A stretch of 64,000 bases of DNA. Origin: Limoniibacter endophyticus. Its GTDB lineage: Bacteria; Pseudomonadota; Alphaproteobacteria; Rhizobiales; Rhizobiaceae. The position numbers and the translations under genes were made by a program. Below, in pieces: positions 17,542-26,158 of the stretch; the first letter of the stretch is position 1; the number at the start of each line of letters is the position of its first letter. The stretch is taken from assembly GCF_014652835.1 (NCBI RefSeq), contig NZ_BMZO01000010.1, positions 124,001 through 188,000 on the forward strand. Reading direction: 5' to 3'. The notes under the pieces were generated by a model. It had not been told where the DNA came from. It ran no database searches and was given only the letters and a program-made list of their open reading frames with translations.

Positions 17542-19122
17542 ATGCAGATGCCAGAAAGCCGGACGATTCCGGCACTATTGCTCGAACAGGAAACGCGCTT
17601 TGGCGACAGGGAGGCGCTCGTCGGTGGCGATCTTCGCCTGACCTACAGACAACTGCGCGAAAAGGTGCGCGCTTTTGCAAAGGGATTATCCGCGCATGGT
17701 GTAGGGAAGGGGACGCGTGTTGCAATCCTGATGGGCAATAAGCCGGAATGGGTCATTGCCGACTTGGCCATCTGCAGCCTCGGCGGCATCATGGTGGCTG
17801 TCAACACATGGGTAACGGCCCGCGAGTTGGGCTATATTCTCAAACATTCCGACGCAGACATGCTGATCCTCGGTAGGCGGTTCTTGAAATATGATTATTT
17901 CAACATGCTCGGCGAGCTTCAGCCGCACGCCGAGAACCTGCCGGCGCTTAAGACGATTATCCATGTGGGTCCGGAACCTTATCAGGACAGCATTCCATTC
18001 GAAGCGGTCTATTCGCGGGGACGAGGCGTCCCAGACCATACTCTGGAGAAAGCGGAAGCTGCTATTAGTCCTCGGGACGTAACCTATTTGCTCTATACTT
18101 CCGGTTCGACTTCGACGCCCAAAGGTGTTCAGCTTCAGCATTACGCGTTGATTGAGAATATGTGGCACCTTGGCAACCGCATGCACGTGACCGAGCAGGA
18201 CCGATTGTGGCTGGCCGTTTCCCTCTATTGGGGCCTTGGGTGCGAAAACGCGCTGTTCAATCTCCTGACCCATGGTGGCTGCATTGTTTTGCAGGAATTT
18301 TTTGAAGCAGGAGAAGCCCTGCGGCTAATCCATGAGGAGCGGTGCACCCTCTACTACGGCACGCCGAACATGGCCCAAGCGATGATGGAACATCCCGACA
18401 GACCAAAGCGCGACCTGAGTTCGCTGCGTTCAGGCGGTGCGACTGGCACGCCGGCGCAATTGCAACGGGTTGCCGAGTTGGGGGCAAAGGAGATCTGTCA
18501 TATTTACGGACTCACCGAAACCTACGGCAATTGTAACGTTTCAGATGGCAAGCTTGATCCGCGAGACAAGGTGTTCGAGACGGTCGGGCGGCCTCTCGAC
18601 GGCGTTATTCAGCGCATAGTGCACCCGGAAACGCTGGCTCCGCTTCAAGCTGGCGAGGTCGGTGAAATTCAGGTCAAACGCTATGTAACCATCGGTTATT
18701 ACAAGGACGAGGACAAAAACGCGGCGGCCTTCACGTCGGATGGCTTCTTCCGCACCGGCGACCTGGGCTTTGTTGATGAGGACGGCTATCTTCATTTCCG
18801 CGGACGTATCAAGGAAATGATCAAGACCGGTGGCATCAATGTGGCGCCAGCGGAGGTCGAGGAAATTCTCGTTCGGCAGGCCGGTGTGAAGCTTGCTTTC
18901 GTAGTGGGCGTGCCGGACACGACGCGTGATGAAATCATAGGCGCGGTTGTCGTGGCCGAAGGTAAGGTAGGCGACGATTTCGAGGAACGTCTGAGGGAAG
19001 CGTTGCGTGCAGAACTTGCGTCCTACAAGCTTCCTCGCGAATTTCGCTTTGTTGAAGAAAGCGCGCTACCTTTGACCTCAACAGGCAAGCTGCATAAGGA
19101 CAAGCTGGTCACTTTCTTCTGA
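17542..19122 (+). CDS. Acyl-CoA synthetase (AMP-forming)
   Basis: 526 residues with GGGAGAG before the start. The ATP-binding P-loop LLYTSGSTSTPKGV is near residue 185, IYGLTETYG near 325, the hinge GRIKEMIKTGGINVAPAEVEE region near 425, and the catalytic C-terminal Lys516 in TSTGKLHKDKL. It activates a carboxylic acid to its CoA thioester via an adenylate in the cytoplasm. It pairs with the amidohydrolase upstream. The acid is unknown; a benzoate-like, fatty or dicarboxylic acid are all possible. Confidence 0.88.
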   Translation: MQMPESRTIPALLLEQETRFGDREALVGGDLRLTYRQLREKVRAFAKGLSAHGVGKGTRVAILMGNKPEWVIADLAICSLGGIMVAVNTWVTARELGYILKHSDADMLILGRRFLKYDYFNMLGELQPHAENLPALKTIIHVGPEPYQDSIPFEAVYSRGRGVPDHTLEKAEAAISPRDVTYLLYTSGSTSTPKGVQLQHYALIENMWHLGNRMHVTEQDRLWLAVSLYWGLGCENALFNLLTHGGCIVLQEFFEAGEALRLIHEERCTLYYGTPNMAQAMMEHPDRPKRDLSSLRSGGATGTPAQLQRVAELGAKEICHIYGLTETYGNCNVSDGKLDPRDKVFETVGRPLDGVIQRIVHPETLAPLQAGEVGEIQVKRYVTIGYYKDEDKNAAAFTSDGFFRTGDLGFVDEDGYLHFRGRIKEMIKTGGINVAPAEVEEILVRQAGVKLAFVVGVPDTTRDEIIGAVVVAEGKVGDDFEERLREALRAELASYKLPREFRFVEESALPLTSTGKLHKDKLVTFF

Positions 19123-19129
19123 GGAATAT

Positions 19130-19168
19130 GGCGCTGCCTTCGGAAAGAACTGGCAGCGCCCTCGTTTT
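19130..19168. terminator. Intrinsic terminator between convergent genes
   Basis: GGCGCTGCC (19130-19138) pairs perfectly with GGCAGCGCC (19152-19160), a 9-bp GC-rich stem, followed by CTCGTTTTA. It lies between the ligase gene and the oppositely oriented fumarylacetoacetase-family gene. Confidence 0.7.
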
Positions 19169-19184
19169 ACCTGCGCGACACATG

Positions 19185-19901
19185 TCAGGAAGACTGGATC
19201 GGGTCACCGATAGTGATCGTGAGGCTTCCCAAGCCAGCGATAGTGCCCACCATTACTTCTCCCGGTTTGACCGGGCCGACGCCGTCCGGCGTTCCTGTCA
19301 TAATGATATCTCCAGGTTCCAGGGAATAAAATTTTGACAGCGTCGCAATGATCTCAGGAACCTTCCAGATCATCAAACTGAGATCCGAATTCTGTCTCGT
19401 CTTGCCGTCAACATTGAGTTGGATAGGCCCCTGGTCAATGTGACCGACGTCCTGGACACGATGAACGGGACCACACGGCGCCGAAAAATCGAACGACTTC
19501 TTCAACTCCCACGGGATACGTGGCCCATCCAAAGCATCGAGAACGCGTCGGCGTGTCATGTCGAGGCATATGCCGTAACCATAGATGTGAGACAGTGCCT
19601 CGTCTTTCGGGATGTCGTAGCCTCCCGATTTCATGGCAACCATCAGCTCCAACTCGAAATGAAAATCATCGGTCTTTGGCGGGTACGGTATCGTCGCGCC
19701 ATCCTGGACGATCGAATCTAGCGGCTTTTGGAAAATCAAAGGAAAGTCGCGCGTCTCATCGCCACCCATCTCTCTTACATGGGCTACGTAGTTCCGCCCG
19801 ATGCAATAAATGCGGCGCACTGGGAAGCGGTCGGTCAAGCCGACAACCGGGAGTGTTGGTTGGAGGGGCGCAGGCACAGCAAAAGTCACATCGGTTTTCA
19901 T
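19185..19901 (-). CDS. Fumarylacetoacetate hydrolase family protein
   Basis: 238 residues from the ATG at 19901 (GAAGGCGATCC upstream). YCIGRNYVAHVREMGGD and the acidic metal-binding FELELMVAMKSGG, plus TGTPDGVGPVKPG at the end, define the FAH fold. The closest type is fumarylpyruvate or acylpyruvate hydrolase, which splits a C-C bond in beta-diketo acids; decarboxylase/isomerase members exist as well. It diverges from the NitT/TauT-type transporter genes and may share their control region. Confidence 0.86.
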   Translation of the reverse strand: MKTDVTFAVPAPLQPTLPVVGLTDRFPVRRIYCIGRNYVAHVREMGGDETRDFPLIFQKPLDSIVQDGATIPYPPKTDDFHFELELMVAMKSGGYDIPKDEALSHIYGYGICLDMTRRRVLDALDGPRIPWELKKSFDFSAPCGPVHRVQDVGHIDQGPIQLNVDGKTRQNSDLSLMIWKVPEIIATLSKFYSLEPGDIIMTGTPDGVGPVKPGEVMVGTIAGLGSLTITIGDPIQSS

Positions 19902-20059
19902 TGGATCGCCTTCTAAAATCGCTATCAGCATCATATGCAGAAAAATGACGTGTTCAATAAAAATATGCATAAAATATAGATATTGATAAAAAAGAGAATT
20001 TTATTGACGGACGGCAGTTTTGGTGCATTCATCATGGATGCAAACAAAAAATAAGGGGA
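19902..20059. promoter_or_regulatory. Divergent control region with ATATGCAT palindrome
   Basis: An AT-rich 158-bp spacer between the divergent FAH and solute-binding-protein genes. It holds the palindrome ATATGCAT (19963-19970) and a second half-match CATATGCA about 30 nt to the left. A GntR-type repressor encoded in the following operon would be a reasonable binder. AAGGGG at about 20053 is the ribosome-binding site of the rightward gene. Confidence 0.35.
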
Positions 20060-21070
20060 ATGATGATGAAGCGCAGAGCATTTCTCGCAGCCGCGTGCCT
20101 GCCATTCTTGATAATGGGAGGAGTTCAGGCGCAACAGCCGACGACGCTGACCATCGCCTATCCGAGCCCTGGCGGATTGGGCTATTTCGGCGTGTATAAC
20201 GCGATTGGAGAGGGGTATTTCGAAGCCGAGAATATAAAGATCCAAACTCAAAGCGTGAATGGATCCGGACAGGTACTTCAAGCTCTTTTGGCGGGGCAGG
20301 CGCAACTTGGCCACCCCGGACCAGGCCCGCTTCTGAACGCGCGGAAGAATGGCGGTGATCTCGTCTACATCTTCAATTATTTCACGCGCAGCCAGTTCAA
20401 TCTCGTCGTACCTGAAGAGTCCGAATTCCAGTCTCCGACCGATCTTAAAGGCAAAGTGATCGGCGTTGGTACATCGGACGGCGCTGAGGTTGCGTTTGTT
20501 CGTTCAATTTTCGACTCCGTCGGAATGAAGGAAGGCGATGACTATACCTTCATCACCGTTGGCGAAGGCGGGATGGCTGTGGCAGGTTTCATGCAGAAAT
20601 CGATAGATGCATATGCCTCGGACACGGCCGGTGTTGCCACGCTGAACTTGAGGGGAGTTAAACTGCGTACGCTTACGCCCCCGGAGTTTCAAAGCTACTT
20701 TGGCAATGGTTACGTCGTAACGCGCGAATATCTCGAAGAGAATAAAGACACGCTAGAGCGGTTCGGCCGAGCCTTGGTGAAAGGGATCAAATTCGGTCTC
20801 GATCCGGCGAATAAAGACAAGACCTTAGAGCACGCAAAAATGGGTAACCCCCAACAGTTGGAAGACATGAAGTATGCCGATGCTCTCATGGATGTATATT
20901 ACAGTCTCACCACTCCTTTGAATGCCGAAAAGGGTTTCGGCTACAATAACCCCGCCGCGTGGGACAAGTGGCAAGCCACTCTCGTTTCTTCCGGAGATAT
21001 GGACAAACCGCTTCCTGACCTTACTCAAGCCTATTCAAATGAGTTCATTGAAGTCTGGAATGCGGAATGA
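20060..21070 (+). CDS. NitT/TauT-type ABC transporter, periplasmic substrate-binding protein
   Basis: Up to 336 residues; three ATGs in a row at 20060, 20063 and 20066 could start it, and AAGGGG favours the later ones. A signal peptide (MKRRAFLAAACLPFLIMGGVQAQ) is followed by the SsuA/THI5-like domain, which binds sulfonates, nitrate, thiamine precursors or aromatic acids in other systems. It is first of three transporter genes with 4-nt overlaps. The substrate is likely related to the catabolic genes around it, but nothing in the sequence fixes it. Confidence 0.85.
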   Translation: MMMKRRAFLAAACLPFLIMGGVQAQQPTTLTIAYPSPGGLGYFGVYNAIGEGYFEAENIKIQTQSVNGSGQVLQALLAGQAQLGHPGPGPLLNARKNGGDLVYIFNYFTRSQFNLVVPEESEFQSPTDLKGKVIGVGTSDGAEVAFVRSIFDSVGMKEGDDYTFITVGEGGMAVAGFMQKSIDAYASDTAGVATLNLRGVKLRTLTPPEFQSYFGNGYVVTREYLEENKDTLERFGRALVKGIKFGLDPANKDKTLEHAKMGNPQQLEDMKYADALMDVYYSLTTPLNAEKGFGYNNPAAWDKWQATLVSSGDMDKPLPDLTQAYSNEFIEVWNAE

Positions 21071-21876
21071 ACAAAGCCGTAACCGATATTCGCCCTGTCA
21101 TTAAACTGGGTAAGCCAGTTTATGAGCTGTCGAACGTATCCAAATATTATGGGGACGGAGGCGTTGTTGCCTTGGAGGGCGTGAACCTCTCGCTCACCAA
21201 GGGCGCGTTCCATTCGGTAATTGGCTCGAGCGGTTGCGGAAAATCCACACTGTTGAAGATCATGGCTGGACTCACGCCCCCATCCAAGGGACGCGTTGTT
21301 CTCTCTGGCAAGCCTGTCAGGGGGCCACGCGCCGACATTGGGATGATGTTTCAGCAGGCGACGCTTTTTCCCTGGCGAACAACGGTTCAGAACATCTTGC
21401 TGCCGGTTGAACTCAGAGAGGGAAAGAAGGCGGCGGAGGCTGCTAAACCACGTGCCCTGGCCCTTCTCGATCTTGTTGGGCTCAAGGGGTTTTCCGAAGC
21501 ATATCCTTCTCAATTATCAGGGGGGATGGCACAACGCGCAGCCATCTGTCGCATGCTTGTTTCAGAGCCGGATGTTCTCCTGCTCGACGAACCTTTCAGC
21601 GCCCTCGACGAAATAACCCGCGACTTTATGAACATGGAGCTCCAGCGCATTGTCTTGGAGAGGGAAGCGTCGGCGTTTCTCGTCACTCATTCCATCTCCG
21701 AGGCAGTAATTTTGTCGGACATTGTGCACGTCATGTCCGCAAGACCCGGTCGGGTCATCCGCAGTATCAAAATTGATCTTCCCCGACCGAGAACACTCGA
21801 AATGGCGATAATGCCCGAATTCGGGCGGTACGTAAGCGAGATTAGAGACCTGCTGGACAAGGGCGCATTCCTATGA
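21067..21876 (+). CDS. NitT/TauT-type ABC transporter, ATP-binding protein
   Basis: 269 residues. Walker A GSSGCGKST, Q-loop in MMFQQATLFPW, signature LSGGMAQRAAICR, Walker B VLLLDEPFSALDE and the switch His in VTHSISEAV are all present. It supplies ATP hydrolysis on the cytoplasmic face of the importer. It overlaps its neighbours on both sides by 4 nt (ATGA). Confidence 0.92.
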   Translation: MNKAVTDIRPVIKLGKPVYELSNVSKYYGDGGVVALEGVNLSLTKGAFHSVIGSSGCGKSTLLKIMAGLTPPSKGRVVLSGKPVRGPRADIGMMFQQATLFPWRTTVQNILLPVELREGKKAAEAAKPRALALLDLVGLKGFSEAYPSQLSGGMAQRAAICRMLVSEPDVLLLDEPFSALDEITRDFMNMELQRIVLEREASAFLVTHSISEAVILSDIVHVMSARPGRVIRSIKIDLPRPRTLEMAIMPEFGRYVSEIRDLLDKGAFL

Positions 21877-22739
21877 CGGATGTTACGTGGAATTCAGAAA
21901 AACCTTCCTCCGAAGAGGATACAGTCTGGGTCGAGAAGGTGTCGTGGGTTTCCCGAGTTCCTCGTTGGATGTCTATGCTTGCTTTGCTCATCGCCTTTCT
22001 GGCCGTTTGGCAACTCGCTACGGCCTCGGGCATTGTCTCGCAGCTAATCCTGCCCAGTCCCGTGTCGACGATTTCCGACCTTGGTTTCGTGGGTCGTAAT
22101 CTGTTCAGCGGAGGATACATGCTTCCGGCGTTTTGGGTTACGGCATCCGAAGTTCTCTGGGGCTTTATCTTCGCGCTGATAATCGGCGTTGCGCTTGGTA
22201 TTCTGGTTGGGGAAACCAGTTTCGGTGAACGCGCCGTCATGCCCTACATCGTTGCCATAGACACAATGCCTAAATTGGCTTTTGCGCCGTTATTCGTCGC
22301 ATGGCTGGGGTTTGGGATCATGTCAAAAGTTGCCCTCGCCACATTTATCTCAGTGTTTCCCATCATTGTAGGAACCGCCGCAGGACTGCATGCGACTGAT
22401 GAAAATGCACGCATGCTTTTCAGAAGTATAGGTGCCTCCCGTTTCCAAACTTTGCTCAAGTTGAAAATTCCGACAGGGCTGCCTCATTTCTTCACCGGGC
22501 TGAAGATCGCGTCCATCAGCGTCGTTTCCGGCGCTATTGCGGGTGAGTTTCTCGGCGGCGGACAGGGTTTTGGGGAACTCATACGCGTCGCCGCTTCTCA
22601 GTTGGATACGCCACGGGTCTTTTCCCTGATAATCTATCTGAGTTTCCTGGGCTTGGTAATGTTTGGGATAGTGTCCTGGATGCAGCACAAGTTCGTTTTC
22701 TGGCACCGTTCGAGTACATCTATTAGGAATAAAATCTGA
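21873..22739 (+). CDS. NitT/TauT-type ABC transporter, permease
   Basis: 288 residues with about six membrane segments; the N-terminal 30 residues are polar. The EAA loop region (LFRSIGASRFQTLLKLKIPTG) near residue 190 is typical of the BPD_transp_1 domain and contacts the ATPase. It completes the three-gene importer, its start overlapping the ATPase stop by 4 nt. Confidence 0.9.
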   Translation: MTDVTWNSEKPSSEEDTVWVEKVSWVSRVPRWMSMLALLIAFLAVWQLATASGIVSQLILPSPVSTISDLGFVGRNLFSGGYMLPAFWVTASEVLWGFIFALIIGVALGILVGETSFGERAVMPYIVAIDTMPKLAFAPLFVAWLGFGIMSKVALATFISVFPIIVGTAAGLHATDENARMLFRSIGASRFQTLLKLKIPTGLPHFFTGLKIASISVVSGAIAGEFLGGGQGFGELIRVAASQLDTPRVFSLIIYLSFLGLVMFGIVSWMQHKFVFWHRSSTSIRNKI

Positions 22740-22776
22740 TGCCATCTCGGACAAGTTGCTGACGGGTGAATGAATA

Positions 22777-23499
22777 ATGACAGAAAAAACCACGCTTACG
22801 ACGGCGGTCTACCAAAAGCTGCGGTCTGATATCATTCAAGGTGTGTTCAGACCCGGAGAAAAGCTGCGCATCGAAAGCATAGCGGCATCATACGAAGTCG
22901 GAAGCAACGCGGTCAGAGAGGCCCTGTCCAGACTCTCTTCCGAGCGGCTGGTCGACCGTCACGAGCAAAGAGGCTTCGCAGCTCCAAGCGTGGGAATCGA
23001 GGATTGGAGAACGCTCGTTCGGACACGTTGCTGGCTAGAGACACGCGCACTGCAGGAATCCATGCAAAATCGCACGGACGCTTGGGAAGAAAACATAGTC
23101 GTTTCATTTCACAGACTATCCAAATGCCGGTCCGACAGTCCCGAACATCGTCCGATGTGGGAGGATGGGCATCGCAATTTCCATCGTGCTTTGATTGCCA
23201 ATTGCGGCTCACCATGGCTTATCGAATTCTGCGATATCCTCGCAGATCACGCAGCGCGGTATGTTTTCATCTCCAACTCTTATCAAAAGAGTCCGCGTGA
23301 TGGAAAATCTGAACATGAAATTCTGATGCGTGCCGTTCTTGACGGTCCTATCAAGGATGCATGCGAAATGCTGGTGCGTCACTACTGCAAGACGCTCAAT
23401 TTAATCGAAGAGATTTTTGGCGGCGAACGATCTCAGATAACGGTTCAGGGCCTGGAAATCGACGCCGGAATTTTTCCCGCTTTTTTTGCGAAAGGCTGA
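22777..23499 (+). CDS. GntR-family transcriptional regulator (FadR/FCD type)
   Basis: 240 residues. The N-terminal winged helix (LTTAVYQKLRSDIIQGVFRPGEKLRIE...GSNAVREALSRLSSERLV, abbreviated) is followed by an all-helical FCD ligand domain with metal-binding His residues (DGHRNFHRALI). It lies 37 nt after the transporter permease gene and 3 nt before the gamma-glutamyltransferase-family gene, so it probably controls this operon in response to a small organic acid. Confidence 0.88.
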   Translation: MTEKTTLTTAVYQKLRSDIIQGVFRPGEKLRIESIAASYEVGSNAVREALSRLSSERLVDRHEQRGFAAPSVGIEDWRTLVRTRCWLETRALQESMQNRTDAWEENIVVSFHRLSKCRSDSPEHRPMWEDGHRNFHRALIANCGSPWLIEFCDILADHAARYVFISNSYQKSPRDGKSEHEILMRAVLDGPIKDACEMLVRHYCKTLNLIEEIFGGERSQITVQGLEIDAGIFPAFFAKG

Positions 23500-23502
23500 T
23501 CT

Positions 23503-25095
23503 ATGCACTTTGAGAATGCAAGGCAGTATCCATCGGGACGTTCACCCGTCTTTGCACGCAATATCGTCACAACTTCCCATCCTCTTGCAACCCAGGCTGG
23601 CCTCGCAATGTTGAAGATCGGTGGCAACGCGGTAGATGCCGCGCTCGCTGCCGCCATTGCTCTTCCAGTAGTGGAACCAACCGGGAATGGCTTGGGTTCC
23701 GATGCTTTCGCAATCATCTGGGATGGCAAGGAGCTTCATGGATTGAACGCTTCTGGAAGATCTCCGGCGGCGTGGACCTCCAAACGGTTCGCAGGTCTTG
23801 CGTCCATGCCGCAACGGGGATGGGAAAGTGTCACCGTGCCAGGCGCTGTTTCTGCGTGGCGGGATTTGTCTGCCAAGTTCGGCCGTCTTCCCTTCGAGAA
23901 GCTTTTCGAGCCGGCCATCGACTATGCGAGGCATGGCCATCATGTCGCTCCGATTATAGCCGAGCAGTGGAGACGTGGCGGGGAACTTCTTAAAGACAAG
24001 CCCGGATTTGCGGAAGCGTTTCTCCCTGGCGGAAGAGCGCCGAAGGCCGGCGAACTCTTTCGGTCGCCCGCTATGGCAAAATCCCTGGAACTTATCGCTC
24101 GAACCAAAGGCGCCGCTTTTTATCGCGGCGAACTGGCACAAAGCATCGCTGCGTTCGCGGCCGCACATGGCGCAGCCCTAACTCTTGACGACCTTGCGGC
24201 GCATAAAAACGAGTGGTGCGGCACGATCAAGAAAACGTTCGGAAATACGTCTCTTTGTGAGATTCCGCCAAATGGTCAGGGCATCGCCGCTTTAATGGCA
24301 CTCGGAATCGTCCAAGAGACCGACATTGCGCGCCACGATCCGGACAGTGCCGACGCCATCCATATTCAGATTGAGGCAATGAAGCTCGCATTCATGGATA
24401 TCCACGCCTTCGTTGCCGATGGCATGAGCGCGAATGAGGTGACTGAATCGCATCTGTTAAATCAGGATTATCTCGCATCGCGAGCGGCCTTGATCGACAA
24501 GCAGAAAGCGAAGGAGTTTGCAACCGGAGCGCCAACAGCGGGGGGGACGGTCTGTCTCGCAGCCGCTGATGCCGATGGGATGATGGTGTCGTATATTCAA
24601 TCAAATTATTCGGGATTTGGATCCGGTGTCGTCGTCCCCGATACGGGTATTAGCCTTCAAAATCGCGGTTTTGGCTTCACTCTCGAAGAGGGGCATCCCA
24701 ATCAGGTCGCACCGCGGAAAAGGCCGTTTCATACCATTATTCCGGGTTTCGTTATGCAGGACGATGAGCCTCTTATGGCCTTTGGTCTCATGGGTGGTCC
24801 AATGCAAGCTCAGGGTCATTTGCAGATGATGCTGAGAACGCAGCTATGGAAACAGGACCCTCAGTCTGCATCCGATGCGCCTCGCTGGCGTGTCCTGAAG
24901 GGGCTCGACGTCGCCTTGGAGGATACGACAAGCAAGGAAGTCGTTCACGAGCTTGAAAGACGAGGCCACCAGGTGTCGGTCGAAAGCCCCGATGCCAGTT
25001 TTGGATTTGGCGGGGCGCAGATAATACACAGAATCGAGGGCGGGTACGTTGCCGGATCAGACCATAGGAAAGATGGATGTGCGGGTGGCTACTAA
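23503..25095 (+). CDS. Gamma-glutamyltransferase family protein
   Basis: 530 residues, without an obvious signal peptide, so probably cytoplasmic. The N-terminal part has IGGNAVDAALAAAIALPVVEP typical of the family; the autoprocessing site is the Thr in AGGTVCLAAAD near residue 347, followed by FGSGVVVPDTGISLQNRG. It resembles the cytoplasmic YwrD/acylase-like branch as much as classical GGT. It likely hydrolyses a gamma-glutamyl or N-acyl amide brought in by the transporter encoded just upstream. Confidence 0.85.
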   Translation: MHFENARQYPSGRSPVFARNIVTTSHPLATQAGLAMLKIGGNAVDAALAAAIALPVVEPTGNGLGSDAFAIIWDGKELHGLNASGRSPAAWTSKRFAGLASMPQRGWESVTVPGAVSAWRDLSAKFGRLPFEKLFEPAIDYARHGHHVAPIIAEQWRRGGELLKDKPGFAEAFLPGGRAPKAGELFRSPAMAKSLELIARTKGAAFYRGELAQSIAAFAAAHGAALTLDDLAAHKNEWCGTIKKTFGNTSLCEIPPNGQGIAALMALGIVQETDIARHDPDSADAIHIQIEAMKLAFMDIHAFVADGMSANEVTESHLLNQDYLASRAALIDKQKAKEFATGAPTAGGTVCLAAADADGMMVSYIQSNYSGFGSGVVVPDTGISLQNRGFGFTLEEGHPNQVAPRKRPFHTIIPGFVMQDDEPLMAFGLMGGPMQAQGHLQMMLRTQLWKQDPQSASDAPRWRVLKGLDVALEDTTSKEVVHELERRGHQVSVESPDASFGFGGAQIIHRIEGGYVAGSDHRKDGCAGGY

Positions 25096-25600
25096 AGTTT
25101 CGCCAATTCCTTCCTAATAAGCATTGAACAGTCGTGGCCGCCAGTGGCAGTTAACCGTCCATTAAGCCGGCTGCGTCGCGCTGCCAGTAGCCGGCAATCA
25201 AGGTGCGATCGCGCCCCAATCCCAGATCGCTGCGCCAATATTGGCGGATACGTTAGCCATGCTTGCTTCCGCTGCAAACCAGCAGAGTATGTTGGTGTTG
25301 GTGGGGATTGGCTGAGATCGGGCGAGACCTACGTGATTGCGTCCGCCGTTTGCGCTATTGCGGAAGAGCCATTGGGCGACGACACTGGTGCTCGATGCGA
25401 CTGCATCGTCGCGGTAATGATGATGGTGTCGAGCAGCGTGACCTTGTCGTCCTCCAAGCGCGTTTGTTCGACCGCAGCCGGAGGCGCGCCGGCGGGGGCT
25501 TGTTGTACCGAGGCAGCGTCGGGGAGGTGAGGGCAGTGCCAGCTGCGAGCAACCGGCCAGATGGCGAAAGGCCAGCCATGGATTCTCCGCAAGGTGCGAC
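25096..25600 (-). pseudogene. Degraded remnant resembling the N-terminus of a TonB-dependent receptor
   Basis: No intact gene lies between 25096 and 25830. On the minus strand, codons around 25400-25520 read AVEQTRLEDDKVTLLDTIIITAT, abbreviated here; this looks like a mature receptor N-terminus with TonB box. A signal-peptide-like stretch (LLAAGTALTSP) precedes it in a different frame, and stops follow at about 25329. I infer a decayed receptor gene with frameshifts. It is short and could be chance resemblance. Confidence 0.4.
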
Positions 25601-25832
25601 GGCTGGCTGCGAGGCTGCTGGCAAATGTCGAAAAGATGTCTTTGGCTAGAATTCCTGAATTCAGATGTTCACAATCGTTACCGGAATCTTATTCGTGCTT
25701 TTCATGGGCCACTCAAAAGGGCCTCGTCTTTGCAAGGCTGCCCTGCATTCTTGTATATTTTCCGCATAGCTCTAAGCGTCTATATAGTTCGCATACAAAG
25801 AACGAACGCGTACAACGCAATAAACGAGAGCC

Positions 25833-25979
25833 ATGACGATGAACCTGATCCGTAACTACCGTAACTGGCGCCGTTACCGCGACACCGTTACCGAATTGAA
25901 CCGTCTTTCGAACCGCGAGCTGAGCGACATCGGTATTTCGCGTGGCGACATCGCCTTCGTCGCACGCCGTTCGATCTAA
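25833..25979 (+). CDS. DUF1127 small protein
   Basis: 48 residues, MTMNLIRNYRNWRRYRDTVT at the start, then ELNRLSNRELSDIGISRGDI and AFVARRSI. This is the classic DUF1127 pattern, an Arg-rich amphipathic helix and the LSDIGISR motif. An ATG two codons later (25839) is an alternative start. Such proteins in alphaproteobacteria can bind RNA and influence small-RNA turnover (shown for CcaF1 of Rhodobacter). Three CUCCUCC-loop hairpins follow directly, as in the Rhodobacter locus. Confidence 0.9.
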   Translation: MTMNLIRNYRNWRRYRDTVTELNRLSNRELSDIGISRGDIAFVARRSI

Positions 25980-25987
25980 CAGATTTT

Positions 25988-26102
25988 GCAGAGCCACTCC
26001 TCCTCCCAGGCTCTGTAAATACGACCAGCATCTCCTCCTCCCGATCGCTGGTCGGACCCAAACGATGCCCGCCGGATCTCCTCCCCGGCGGGTATTGTTT
26101 TA
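25988..26102 (+). ncRNA. Three tandem CUCCUCC-loop hairpins (CcsR / cuckoo-type small RNAs)
   Basis: Three consecutive perfect stem-loops begin 9 nt after the DUF1127 stop. Stem 1: CAGAGCC (25989-25995) with GGCTCTG (26009-26015), loop ACTCCTCCTCCCA. Stem 2: CGACCAGC (26022-26029) with GCTGGTCG (26047-26054), loop containing CTCCTCCTCCC. Stem 3: CCCGCCGG (26068-26075) with CCGGCGGG (26085-26092), loop ATCTCCTCC. The stems differ while the anti-Shine-Dalgarno-like loops agree, the hallmark of CcsR/cuckoo RNAs. They are likely processed from a DUF1127 transcript and act in trans, possibly in stress responses. Confidence 0.8.
26065..26102 (+). terminator. Intrinsic terminator formed by the third hairpin
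   Basis: The third stem extends to about 11 bp (26065-26075 with 26085-26095, one G-U) and is followed by TGTTTTA. It would end the DUF1127-sRNA transcript before the oppositely oriented IclR gene. Confidence 0.7.
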
Positions 26103-26158
26103 TGGACAAGATTCTCCTGCCGAGCCGTCAATCCGCCAGAGAGCGCTTATCCTGCTTC

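Noticed and set aside
25144-25649. Plus-strand frames of 128 codons after the gamma-glutamyltransferase-family gene
   Set aside because: Low-complexity, no start signal, and antisense to a receptor-like remnant.
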